From Chlamydomonas reinhardtii (Eukaryota > Chlorophyta > Chlorophyceae > Chlamydomonadales > Chlamydomonadaceae), in assembly GCF_000002595.2 (NCBI RefSeq), contig NC_057016.1, positions 1 to 64,000 of the forward strand: 64,000 nt of DNA, written 5' to 3'. Both the position numbers and the translations under genes were made by a program. Position 1 is the stretch's first letter. The number at the start of each line of letters is the position of its first letter. Of this stretch, positions 10,621 to 22,150 are shown in pieces. Below the pieces are notes generated by a model. The model saw only the letters and a program-made list of their open reading frames with translations. It was not told where the DNA came from and searched no databases.

Positions 10621-13600
10621 TTACCCATTCGCAAAGCATAGCTCAGATATGTTCTGCTTGAGCGTGGCCAGCAGCGCATCGCCCATGCCGCCAAACACCA
10701 ACGACGCCTTCTCGCCCTCCACCGTCAGCACCAGCACACTGCCTCCACCCCAGCCACCTGGCCGCTGGCTGACGTTGTTGATGGCCGATAGCGGCAGTGA
10801 GCGGCTGAGCGGCGGGTCGGCGGCGCACACGAAGTCCAGGCGGCCGGCGTACAGGTGCAACATGCCGTCCTTGTTGCGCAGGACACTCACCTGGGCGGGG
10901 GCAAATGTCCGGGGGGAGACTGTTTTGACCAGTCCCAAAAAGAAACCAAAGACACGAATCGCATGAAAAGGGGAGGTGCATGATTGGGTGGGCGATGCGG
11001 AACATCTGCTTGTCGATACAGGACCCAGAAGGGTTCGGGACTCTGAACACAGCCCGCATGAGGTAAGGACTGCATTGACGGGCCATGCAAACAGTGCTTG
11101 AAGACGTCATGGCCTCCCCATAATCCTGTACGACACACGCGCGTCGCCCACCAGGTGGCAGGGTGTTGACAGCAGAGGCAGCGCCCCGCTCTCGACCGGC
11201 CCCTGTATCGAGTTAGCACCAGCGGCCGGCGCCCCCGCCAGTGCACCAGCCCTGCTACCGCCGCCGCCAGTCACTGCTGCCCCTGCTGCGCTGCTGGTGG
11301 CATCGCCGTGCGCGGTTGCCGCTCCGGGTATTAGTGCCGCCACTGATCTAGCGGCTGTACCACTCAAAAGCGAGGACAAGGCCGTGGTGCCGGGCGCTGA
11401 CATGGTGGGAGCCACCGCGCCTGCACCCGCAGCGGTTGATGCAGCAACCGCCGCCTCTGCCTCTGCCGCCAAGTGGGCTGCCCGCACATTGCGGCCGACA
11501 TTTGCTGACGGCGCCATGGCACGCGGCGGTTTGGGTAGCCCGTGATGTTTTGGCGTTGCCGTGTCCAGCGCTCGTGCTGCACCTGCGCCACTCGCCGCTG
11601 CCCCCACCGGTGTGCCGTTGCCAGAATCACGTGGCGAGGGCTGGCTGCTGCCGGTAGCTGCGCGGATGCCAGCGCTGATAGCTGACAGAGCGGGCGGTGT
11701 GCTGGTTAAACTCAGAGACGCACTGGTGCCGGCTGTGAGGTTGGGGCCCACTGCAGGCGCCCCGTGTAGCAAGCCCCAAACGCGCTCGCGCTCGGTGGGC
11801 GCAAAGCCGCCGAAGTGGTACACATCACCGTCTGTGGCGAGAGAAGCGGGTTAAGTAGAACTGTTGTAAGACCGCAACATGTAACCACACGACACCGCAT
11901 ATAAGAAACAGGCCACCATAGCCTGTGTGAATAGAGCGGCAACCGTTACACTCGCTTCGCACCTGTGGTTGTGATGACCAGGCAGTCAGAGCTGTCGCCT
12001 CGGAGAACGTCCTTCACGTCCTGCAGGAGGCGCGGAAAGGGAGGGTTGGTGCCTAGGCGTAAAATCTACGTGAGGGTAGCTGCTGACACAGCACGAGGAA
12101 GGGACATGTGACTCAACGGCCTACCCAACGCCAGGTGACGGTGCCCACACACCACACCTTCACGCCGGCCCAAGCCACCACACCCATGAGTCCTTGCCTG
12201 CCTCGCCCACCCACCACCCAAGCATGAGGCATTCCCCCCCGGCCCATCCACCTTGAGCCTCAGCTTGAATGTGATGTCTGCGCCGCCCCTCAGGTCGCCC
12301 GCCAGCAGTGTGCTGTAGCCCAGCACCCGCGGCGTCAGATACAGCAGTCCGTCGCGACTGGCCACTGCGCTGGCAGCGGCCGCACTGCTGCTGCTGCTGT
12401 TGGTGGCGCCCGGCACTGCAGTGGACACAAGCGCCAGCGAGGCCGCGGCAGCTGCGGGCGCCCCCGTGGCCCCTACCGGCGGCACCAGCAGGCTGCAGGC
12501 GGTGCTGGCCACCAGGCGCTCACTGGCCCGCAGCCCGAACACCACCTGCGCTGCACTGCTTGCTGCCAGCCGCAGCTTCTCAGTCACAAAGGTCTGTGCG
12601 GCGGGGTCGGAGCGGCGCCGCTGGCGCAGCATGCGCAGGATGTCCAGCAGCGTGACCTGGTGGCGGAGTGGACCAACGTCTGGAGGCAGGGGTTGGGGGG
12701 TGGAGTGGTCGGTGGGGGATGCGTGAGAAATAGTTGCATGCTACACGACGGTCCACACATGACACGCCTATGGCGCAGGTCCATCCCTTCCAACTCTTCA
12801 GCCATCCAGCCCCCCAGTCCTCCGGCCGCGCACCTTCGTCCACCGTGTCATCCAGCTGCTGCAGGCAGCTGACCTGCGCGTTGTACATGTCACACAAGTC
12901 CTCCGTGGCCGCAGCCACACACTGCAGCAGGCTGGACGTGTAGGCGGTGCCGGCAGCGCGGGCGTCTGCATCGGCCAGCTCAGCCGGGATGATGGTGACA
13001 CCTGCGCCCTCCGCCTTGTCCCCGCCGTGCACCGAGCTGCCGTTCTGCAGCTGCTGGCGGCTGTTGCTGGCCCGTATCGGCTGCGGCCGCTCCGGCCGTT
13101 CCGCCGCCTCCTGCCGGGCCCGCGGGCGCAGGACCTCGTCCACCACCTCTCCGAACAGGTCCTGCAGGCTGATCAGGAACTCCCGCAGCAGGTCCGCCTC
13201 AACCTCAGCCAGCGGCCGCCAGCCCGGCACCTGGTGCAGCGCCAGCGCACTCACGCAGCCCACCGCCGCCTGCCAGGCTCCCAGCATGAGGCCGCCCGCC
13301 ACACTGGGCCGCCGCAGTCCGTCAGCCAGACACACCAGCTCGTCGTGCAGCTTGCTCAGCAGGGACTCCAGAGCCTGAGGCATTAGGGGTGGTGGTGGCC
13401 GTGTTGTGCTAACAAAGGTGGCCAGTCCATCAACGCCTCCAGTAAACGAGTTGCCGCCTATACGGTGCACCTATAGGTTCCTGTGACCAAACTGGGCCCA
13501 GTACACGGAGCCCTTGCCTTGGCGGAGGGTGCGGCACCGCCCTTTTTGTCAAACGCCGCAGTGAGTCCACACATGATGCCGGGGCGTATGGCGGCGCGGT

Positions 13601-14148
13601 AGGAGGCGATGCAGTGGCGGGTGGCAGCTGACAGGGCGTGGTCCAGGTCCACACGGGCGCGGCTGAGGTACGCGGGCGGCGCAGCCGGCCTGAGGTGGGA
13701 GCACACACAGAGACGAACGGCACACACTGAAACCCGTGTCCTTCAAGAGGGCATGAACAGGTGAAAACCATTGCGCACTGTCCGTCACGACCCACCTGCC
13801 GCTTGCCGCCTCAAAACTTTGAGCCTGGGTCGGCATCAGCGCTTTCCGCGGCCCCAGCACCGCCAGGCTCTCCTGCAGCCCCTCCACCTGCTCCGCCACC
13901 GCCGCCAGTGTGTTGCGCACAGTCACCAGCGCCTCACACGCCACCAGGCCCGGCTCGGCAGCCAGCGCCAACAGCACGGCGGGCGGCAGCGCAAGCGCTG
14001 CCGAAGCAGCCGGAGCCCCAGCCCCAGTTGCCGCATGGCCGGCTTGGCCGGGCTTGCCGGTCCCCACCGCCGCCGCAGCGGCATGCCCAGCTGCAACAGC
14101 GCGAGGGAACGTTACCAACAGCCAGTACGAATGGACCCGTAAGCCGGC

Positions 14149-14216
<68 letters not shown>

Positions 14217-17200
14217 GTGCTCGCGCGCGCATGTGCGCGCGGTGGACAGATTGGGACTGACACGCCCGTTTGCAAGCGCTAACCTGTCGAGAAGACGCCG
14301 GCTGAGAAGAGGTCGTTATCGGTTGTTGTCGCAGCGCGGCGGTGGTGGCCGCCACGGCCCTTGAGGGGCGAGGGACCAAGCCCGGCTGCGGCATTGGGTG
14401 CACCCAAACCAACCTGACCGGATGGGCCCACCGCACCACCCAATACCCCAAACTGGGGCACCAATAGGGTGGGAGGGGGCAGACCCGCCATCGCCCCCGC
14501 TCCGCCTGGCATTGCGAGGGAGGGCACCTGCGAGAAGCCGGCGGCGGCGGAGGCGGACGGCCCCGACAGCAGCTGGCCCAGAGGCGAGCCCGCGGGGACA
14601 CCCGCCTGTTGGTTCATGAAGCGGTCGGAGATGGTGCGCGCGTGGCGGTGGCCGGCAGGGGCGGCGCTGGGGTCTGGCAGCGCACGACACGCCAATATCT
14701 GTGGACGCAGGTATCACCACGGGCCAGCGATCAACCTTCAAGCATTGATATTCTATCATGTCAATGTCGCGATCATGCACGTACCCTTCCCACTTTCTTC
14801 CGCTACAGCCCGCGCCCTCTCCCACCACCCACACCCACCTCTTCCCATGAGCTCATGACGTGGTGCAGGTAGCTGCGCACCACCGCCACCACCGCGGACG
14901 TGATGACGGGGCCGGCACGGGCGGGCCGCTGCTCGCCGCCGCCCAGCGCGCGCTCCAGGCTGACGTCCACATACACCTGCAGCAGGGATGCGGAAGCAGC
15001 ATAAGCAAGTGAGTGGCATTTGTTTGTGTGTGTACGTGTGCGCACACGCTACAGTAACATGCACTTCATCGTGATCACACGCAAGCATGCAGCGCCACAC
15101 GTGCGCCGCTGCCTCACGTGTCACAGCCTGTTGGCACGCTACAAGGCATTGCCACCTCTATCCAAGCACCCCTGCAACCGCCTCTCACCTCAAGGATGCG
15201 GAACAGCTCCAGTGCACTGCTGCTCGCGCCACTGGCCGCCAGAGCCTTACCGGCCTTGGAGCCCTTGGCGGCGCCCGCAGTACCCGGAGTAAGGACGCTC
15301 TTGCCTGTGGCTGCAACACCGCCCGCTCCAGCAGCGCCGCCAGCTGCCGCTGCCGCCGGCCCTGCTGTCCCCGCCGCAGCTGGCGGGGGCCACAGAGGGT
15401 CCTTCTCCAGCAGGCGCAGCAGCTGGCGCTTGAGGTCCTCACCTGCAGCCGGGCCGCAGCGGGGTGAGGCAGGAACAGCGCTTCAGCGCTACAGCGGTAT
15501 GCGACTAACGCGAAGCTTCCTACTGCTGCTGGTGTTGCCGTAATGTGCCGCTCTTTCAAACCACGATCATTGCGCTGTTCACTCCCTGATAACCCCTGCC
15601 CCTCACCTCCCGTCTCTGCCCACTGTGCCAGTGCCTCGGTCATTGCCGCCTCCAGGTCAAACAGTTGCAGCGGCTCCATAATTCCACCACTCAGCAGCAG
15701 ACCCGCATGCAACTCCTCATCGGCACCCTCGCCATCTGAGTCCTCCTCTTCATCGGACTCGTCCTGGCGCTTGCCGAATGCCGCCTTGGTGGCGACCGCA
15801 GCGGCCTTGCCCACGCCGGCTGCCGGAATTTGTTGCCGAGCTGGCCGACCGACAGGCTTCTTGCTGCCCTTGCCAGCATGCAGGGTCGCTGCGACCTTGC
15901 GGCCCGCAGCCCTCTGTGCCGCCTCTGCCGCACTGGCGGTGGCTGATGAGGGGCTGAGGGACATGGGCGACACGTCAGAGTCGTCGTCGTCTGCAGCCGC
16001 CATGCCGCCGGCAGTCCGGACCGCCAGGGCCTTGCGTGAGCCTGGGTTGCCGCCGCTGGGCGCCGCCGCGTTGGCAGGTGCGCTCTGCTTGGGCGCAGCA
16101 GCCAGCTGGTGCCTATGGAGGATGTGGCACCGGAAATGGCGAGGGGAATGCGGCAGGCATCGCATTTGGGCACAGCTTCAGCATAAGTGCGCGTTTGCAT
16201 GTAGTTACAGCATGCAGACCAAAGCCGTACCGCGGGGATATTGTAGGACACCTCGTTTGCCCCCAATGCCCCCGAGACATTCTCCCCCGCGAACATCCCC
16301 CCTAACCGGTCCCCATGCCACCCACATCTACCTCTTAACCCTTGCCTCACGCCCTCTCTGCCTCTTTCGCCGCCTGGGCTTGTGTGTAGTCTTGTCTTTG
16401 TTATCCCTTCTTTATCCTACTGCCGACACGCCTCGGCCCTTTCACTGTGCCCTGCCCTTCCGATTTTTGCCTTGCCCCTTTCCCACATGTCGTGCTCCTG
16501 GCCCGACGCTCCCTGCCTGGCGTCGGGGCTGCTTTCCTGGTCGCCAGGTAAGTCGTGGGTTTTGCTTGTCGCGTCCGCGTGCCTGTCTTGTGCTGTTGTG
16601 CGCGCCACCGAGCCCGGGCGGCGACATATATCGCCGGCGCCGCGCGCCCTGCTGCTCCACGACGCCTCGGCCCACGTCCCATAAGTATTATCGCTTGCAA
16701 CTAACGCCTCTGCCTGCACTCCCGTTTTCGTGGGTTTTGGTTTAGTTTGGGCTGGTATTTACAACCCCCCCCCCCCCCACGACATCCTCGCCAGGTCCCC
16801 CACGCCTCCTCTCGGCTCGCACCTGAGCAGCAGCACATGCAGGGCCGTGACTCGCTCCTCCAGCTGCAGCAGTGCGGCACTGGCCGCGCCCGTACTCCCC
16901 GGACGGTACATGAACAGGGTCTCCAGGCAGTCACTCAGCACGTCGTAGCGCCGCCGCGCGGCAGTCGCAGCCAGGCCCCGCAGACCTGGCACAGCGGCCT
17001 GGAAGGGATGGGCGCGGGTGGGTATCAGGGTGTGTGCCGACGGCTTGGCCAGTAATGAGTTTGTAATCATAATACCAAGTGGGCTCATGGGGCTACCACT
17101 GGTAAGGGCCAGCACCAGCAAGCGCCCTACCTGCAGCGCCAGATCTCGCTCCAGGTCTGCTGCCTGCTGCTCCGCTGCCACCGCCACCGCCACCACGTCA

Positions 17201-20200
17201 GACGACAGGGTTTCGTGTGCGGGCCGCAGCGACGCGGCGGTGGCGGCGGCGCGAGCACCCGCGGCCCGGATCAGGTGCTCAGCCAGTGGGCGGTAGGGGG
17301 GCGGGCGGGTGGGGTCCCACGTCAGCGCCCAGCCAGTCATCTCCATGAGGAGGGCCAGGCATGGCACCACCTGACAAGAAAAGAGAGCAAGATATCTTGG
17401 CGGTTGGGGCAACTGCATAAGACAACGCTCTGTGGCGGCTTGATGCCTCTATTTGCGTCCTCTGGGGCACATTTAACTGCTTAATTAGAACTCAACTACT
17501 CCCGTGGTGTCGCGGGTGTCGCACTCCCTCCCCACCCACGTGTCCCCTCACCTGCCCCGGCTCCCCCTGCAGCTGGTTGTAGTGGTCTGCCAGCAGCGGC
17601 ACCGCCCGCTGCAGGAACATGGCCATGACGCCGTTGAGGCCCTCGGCCTCACACACCGTCAGGGCGCCAGAGCGGTTCCACTGCCGGGGGAAGGGCGGAC
17701 CCAAGCGCATTCTCATCATTACCATTGCTATTGTGTATCTAGGTAGGTAAGAGCTTCGTGAATGGCCTCAAGTGCAGGGACCGCGGTTCTCTCATCATCC
17801 TTCCATCTCCCTCCGCCCCGGCTCCACCCACCATGAGCGCGTCCTGCCACAGCTGCTTGACGAGCGCTAGGTAGGCCCGGCTGCTGGGACGCCAGCCGCC
17901 ACTGCCGCCCAGCAGCGCCAGCAGCAGCGCCAGGTGCTGTGTGGCGGGGCGCACCCGGTGCAGCTTGGCGAACAGCAGCAGCAGTGCCAGGCAGGGCCCG
18001 GGCAGGGGGCCCAGGCCGCTGCTGCCGCCGCTGAGGAAGGCGGTGAGCGGCGCCTCCAGGCCGCCGTCCTCCAGCGAGGCACCCAGCGGGCCCAGCGCAG
18101 TCAGAGGGATGCCTGCGTGCCCGACATGCCAGAATTAGTTAGTTGTCATCGCCATCACACGCCAGTGTATTCCGCCCACACCCTCCCGCTCCCACCTGGG
18201 TTGGGCACCCTGGCCAGCTCGCCGCCGCCCTGCCGCGCCAGGGCCTGCAGCGCCGCCGCCAGCTTCCTGAAGGTGGCATGGAAGTCGGCGGCCGGGTCCA
18301 GCAGCACAGCCGGGTCCAGAGGCCGGCTGGGGTGGCGGGTGAGGATGGGGTGTCAGGGAGAGATTGGGGCTATGCTGGGGCAGGGCTGTCAAGGGGCACG
18401 GCGTAGTGGTGTGGGTAAATCGTTTGCAGGCATCGCCCACACAAGCTCCGCACCTGTCCAGCCTCCTTATCAGCTTCACCCCTGGCGGGAGTGATGACCG
18501 CAGCTGCTTCAACGTTCGACCCAGTTGCCCCGCCACCTCGCTCAGGGCACTGCCCAGCTTCTCAGCAGTTGCGACCGGGTCCCCGCTGGCAGCCGCCGTC
18601 ACTGCACTGGCTGCAGCAGCGGCCGTGGCGTTGCATGCAGCAGCAGCAGCAGTAGCCGCATCAGATGCCTGGGCTCGCCGTGGCGATGTCATGGGGCTCT
18701 GCACAGCCATACCAGCAAAGGGTACTTGCAGCGCGGCGGTGCATTGCATGCATCGGATAGAGATATTAGGTGCGGCTAGTAAAGCTGCGAAACACGTGCG
18801 ATTGCTGTGATGGTATGTTTACCCACCAGCGAATGACCTGTGTCAGGCGTTGTGATGGAACCCCGCGGGATGGATGGCAGGCGGTCGGCTTGCCCTATGG
18901 AGGGTGCCCGCACGTGGCGAGAGCTGCCGCCCGCACCCCCCGCTGCTGCCATGCCCGAGGGCGCCAGTGCGCCCCTGGGCCGCTCCCTCAGCCTGTGACA
19001 CATACAAGGTCGGCGACGGCACATGAAACGGCTGACGTGCTGGGACTCAAAAGGCGTACCCCAACTTACTCCACCAACGTCACTTATGACGATTGGCCAG
19101 AAGCGCACCCATCCAGCTGAATCGGGCGTAAACGAAATCAAGCATGTGGGGCACAGCTGTGTGCCGGGCCAGACTCACTCGGGCAGGAAGCGCAGCAGCA
19201 GCGTGATGCGGCCCCTCTCCTCTCGCTCCTGGTTGCCGCTGACCTGAGCCGAGGCGGGGTCGAACACCACCCTGCAACACGTACAGCAGGTGTCGGCCGC
19301 AACCCATCGCGCAGCCACCCAAATGCCATTCAAGCAATGACAGGGGCCCAAAGTCATTACAACAGCAGGAAACTCCGGTTCTGTGATGGGCCCGAGGGGG
19401 CGGGGCTCTATGCAACACCAGGTGCCCCCGGACTCAAAGGAGTTAGTGGGGCCACATGGACTCGAACCCACGTAATTGCTCATTGCTCAGGTCCTTACCG
19501 TCCACCGGCTTCGTCATCCAGCTGCTCCACACTGCCTTGCCGACCCCCAGCAGCGGCAGCGGCCGCAGCAGCCTCGGCCTCCGCAGCTGCCTGGGCGGCC
19601 TCGGCCTCCGCCTGCGCCTCTGCTGCGGCACTGCCGCCTCCACCAAAGCAGCCACACAGGAAGCCACCACCACCTTTCTTGGCGCCTGTAGGCGCGGCTG
19701 CCCCCGTCCCTCCGCCTGCCTTTGCGCCGCGGGGGTTGATAAATTCTCCCTTGTGCCCATAGATGGGCAGCGTGAGGCGCTGGCTGAGGCCCGGCACCAG
19801 GCCCTCCAGCCGCACGCCCGCCTTGCCAAGCAGCGTGTCACTGCGCGAGGGCTTGCCACGTTCCGTCGCGGTGCGCACCTGCATAAGCAACCCCCGTGGA
19901 CACAAGGACAGTCAGTCACCGCAACGAATCGCGCCAACACTGCTTGGCAGTTACGGCAGCAACATTTACAAGACTTGTCCTGCAGACCTTCCTTCACAGA
20001 TGCTGGGCATTTCTCAATTTGCATGGCATGCCCCACCCCGACGCCCCCATGCCTTCTGCCTCTCGCACCTGCAGCACCAGCTCCATGTCGGGCTGCGACA
20101 CCACCCAGGGCGACAGCGTCTGCTCCCACACCGGCGAGTCCGTGTCCGCCGCCACATCGCTCAGCTGCTTCTCGCCCCGCCGCGACCCCGACTTGCCGTC

Positions 20201-21670
20201 GGCCAGCCACACCGACACGTACGGGTGCAGCGCCTTGCCGGAACGCCTGCCGAGAGCACGGTGTGCCACACGGCAACAGCCAGGTCGCGGAGTCACGTGA
20301 ATGGTGCACAGCATATATGCAGCTACGTGCACAGAGCCCAGAGCCCAGACTCAACTCACCCCTTGGCCCTCAGTCCCTCGCCGCCCAGCACAGTGACGTG
20401 CAGCAGGCCATTGAAGTCGGGCAATCCCAGTTGCTGGCGCAGCAGTTGCTCAGTCTCGCACGTTGCCTGCAGGAGACATGGACCGATTTACAACACCGCC
20501 ACTGGTCAGGGAGCTAGCATGCCCAACAACGTGCAGTCTGCAGGGCAGGCCACTGGTATGGGACTCCGGCTGTGCCTTACATCTCGCCTGAACGCCTGGT
20601 ACGCCGCCCTGGCCGCCCGGTCGTCCGGGAAGTCCGCCTCCCGCACCGCGAAGCAGCCACCCGCCAGCGCCAGTTGCTGCAGCGCCAGCTGGGTGGCCAC
20701 CGCGCTGTTGAGCAGCAGCGACTCCGCAACCATCTGGGTCAATCAGGGGAAGGCGGAGGACGGGGTTGAGTCAATACCTGCGTGGCCCAGGCAAGGGACT
20801 CCGCCCTGCCGGCAACTGCACCCATGCAGTAACACAGAGCTTCTGCGGCGCTCCATATCTACCTAACGACCTGACACAACTGCCTGATGACCTCCCGTGG
20901 CCTCTACACCACACCCGTCCGCCTGCTGCCCCGCCCCGGCCACCTGCTCCACCGCGTCATCGTCCAGCCCGAACGCCCGCCCCAGCGCCTCTGCTAGCCT
21001 CAACCGGGCCGGCAGCGTCTCCACCGGGTTGTACCACCCCAACAGCACCTGGCAGGGGCAGAGGGCAGCATGAGCGGAGGCAATGGCAGGTACTGCAGCG
21101 GGGCCTGGCCGCACGTGTGATGCCGTATACCAGCAGCGTGCACACACGGCATACCCAGCTGCAAGGACTGAGGCCACGTACGTAGCTCCTGCCAGCGGAC
21201 TTCGCCTCCTGCTCACCGCGCGGCACACCGGCAGCATGAAGCGCCAGTCGTTGGGCTGCCCGGGCGGCACCAACCAGTCACTGGCCGCGTACTGCTCCGC
21301 CAGGGAGGCCGCGACGTCCTCCAGCGGACTACCCGACGGCGAGGTCGGGCCCGCGGCGCCTGACACACCTGGGGGTACCATGAATGGGTACTCAGCTTGA
21401 GCCCAACAGGGAAAGGAGAGGACGCGGGCCGGACCCTCCTGCGAGCAGCTCCGTGCCAGGCGGGCAGGTCCCAACGTGCCGGCCCAACGACAAGCAAGCT
21501 GTCGCGCCGTCTGTCGGACATCCCTAAGCCGTACTTGGTCACATACCTGTATGGCCAACATCCGTGTGCCGCGCGCTGGCGTTCGCTGCTTGGGCCGATG
21601 CTGGCGCAAAGGTTAGCTTCACGCCCGAGAGCAGCTCGCCCGCATTGATGACCTTAATGTTATCGGCCAT
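10621..21670 (-). CDS. Large C2- and GRAM-domain protein (multi-exon)
   Basis: Start MADNIKVINAGELLSG at 21670; exon 1 (21670-21547) joins the next exon near 21370 in phase (GVSGAAGP). Going inward: a helical N-terminal part (VLLGWYNPVETLPARLRLAEAL near 21050); a C2 domain spread over exons at about 20440-19740 (NGLLHVTVLGGEGL, HPYVSVWLADG, DTDSPVWEQTL, SDTLLGKAGVRLEGLVPG) and closing near 19200 (GRITLLLRFLPE); a long all-helical middle (18.7-12.8 kb); a GRAM domain at about 12600-11800 (FGLRASERLVASTACSLL, LYLTPRVLGYST, DVYHFGGFAPTERERVW); an Ala/Ser-rich linker; and a second GRAM/PH-like segment at 10900-10650 (GMLHLYAGRLDFV). The stop is at 10621. C2 and GRAM domains bind membrane lipids, so a peripheral membrane or trafficking role is likely. 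The helical middle could be Munc13-like, which I cannot show. Introns hold a (GT)n tract and a shared intronic motif. Middle exon limits are approximate. Confidence 0.75.
14152..14232. repeat. (GT)n microsatellite in an intron of the C2/GRAM gene
   Basis: About 30 uninterrupted GT units followed by gcgtgtgtgctcgcgcgcgc, an alternating purine-pyrimidine stretch. It lies between the exon near 14050 and the one near 14290. Apparent Cys/Val or Thr/His frames across it are artefacts. Confidence 0.9.
16731..16778. repeat. Short shared intronic motif, copy 1
   Basis: 'tgggttttggtttagtttgg' followed by 'gctggtatttacaa' and a poly-C run. A nearly identical block occurs at 44376-44418 in the OLA1 gene. 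Both copies lie just after a splice donor and in the same orientation relative to their gene: G-run, then ttgtaaatacc, then agcccaaactaaacc on the sense strand. Confidence 0.7.
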
Positions 21671-22150
21671 TCTTGGTTTTCGGGTCAGATCATTTTGTCA
21701 GAGGGGCGCGGTTTGGAATTGGAGTCATTAGTTCCAACCCTCGCGGTCAAGCCGTGTGTAAGCGGTTCTTACAGCATGGTGGTGTATACTGGATAGCGGC
21801 AAGTACTTGTGATGCTGCATGACGAAAGCTGTTGCAGGGCTAGACTTGTCCGAATCCATTACCCTCGCAGTGTAAGCCACTAAGCCCCTTCAATGCGAAG
21901 TGGCACCCATCTTACACCAGCCCCTCGCGGCGCCCGATAGTCGCCAACCACGTATCCTCCAGATACAGACCCACACCGCCGCACTCCTTTGCAATCAGGT
22001 GTTGCCCGGCCAACAACGGCCCAACCATGGCGGTACTGCCGACTACAGGCAGGATCACCAATCCTGCCAAGTCTTCTCATCCACTCCACGCTTGGCGGAC
22101 CCTGCCCGCACAGTGCACGCTACCACAACCTCGCGTGCCGCTTTGCTCCT
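21671..22150. promoter_or_regulatory. Spacer: C2/GRAM upstream region and PfkB 3' flank
   Basis: 480 bp with no gene. It must hold the promoter of the C2/GRAM gene (minus) and the 3' end of the PfkB gene. On the minus strand a TGTAA, the volvocine-algal polyadenylation signal, lies at 21916-21912, about 240 bp after the PfkB stop. No TATA box is evident. Confidence 0.5.
21912..21916 (-). terminator. TGTAA polyadenylation signal of the PfkB gene
   Basis: The minus strand reads TGTAA about 235 bp after the stop codon. TGTAA is the usual polyadenylation signal in Chlamydomonas and its relatives. It is a short motif, so chance is possible. Confidence 0.45.

Noticed and set aside
19440-19480. tRNA-like T-arm and B box (ggttcgagtcc) on the minus strand
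   Set aside because: No matching acceptor 5' half, D-arm or anticodon arm lies upstream; that stretch is an exon of the C2/GRAM gene. At most it is a small tRNA-derived SINE scrap in an intron.
19456-20866. Long plus-strand frames of 353 and 367 codons
   Set aside because: They are antisense to C2-domain exons of the C2/GRAM gene. GC-rich codon use leaves the opposite strand open.
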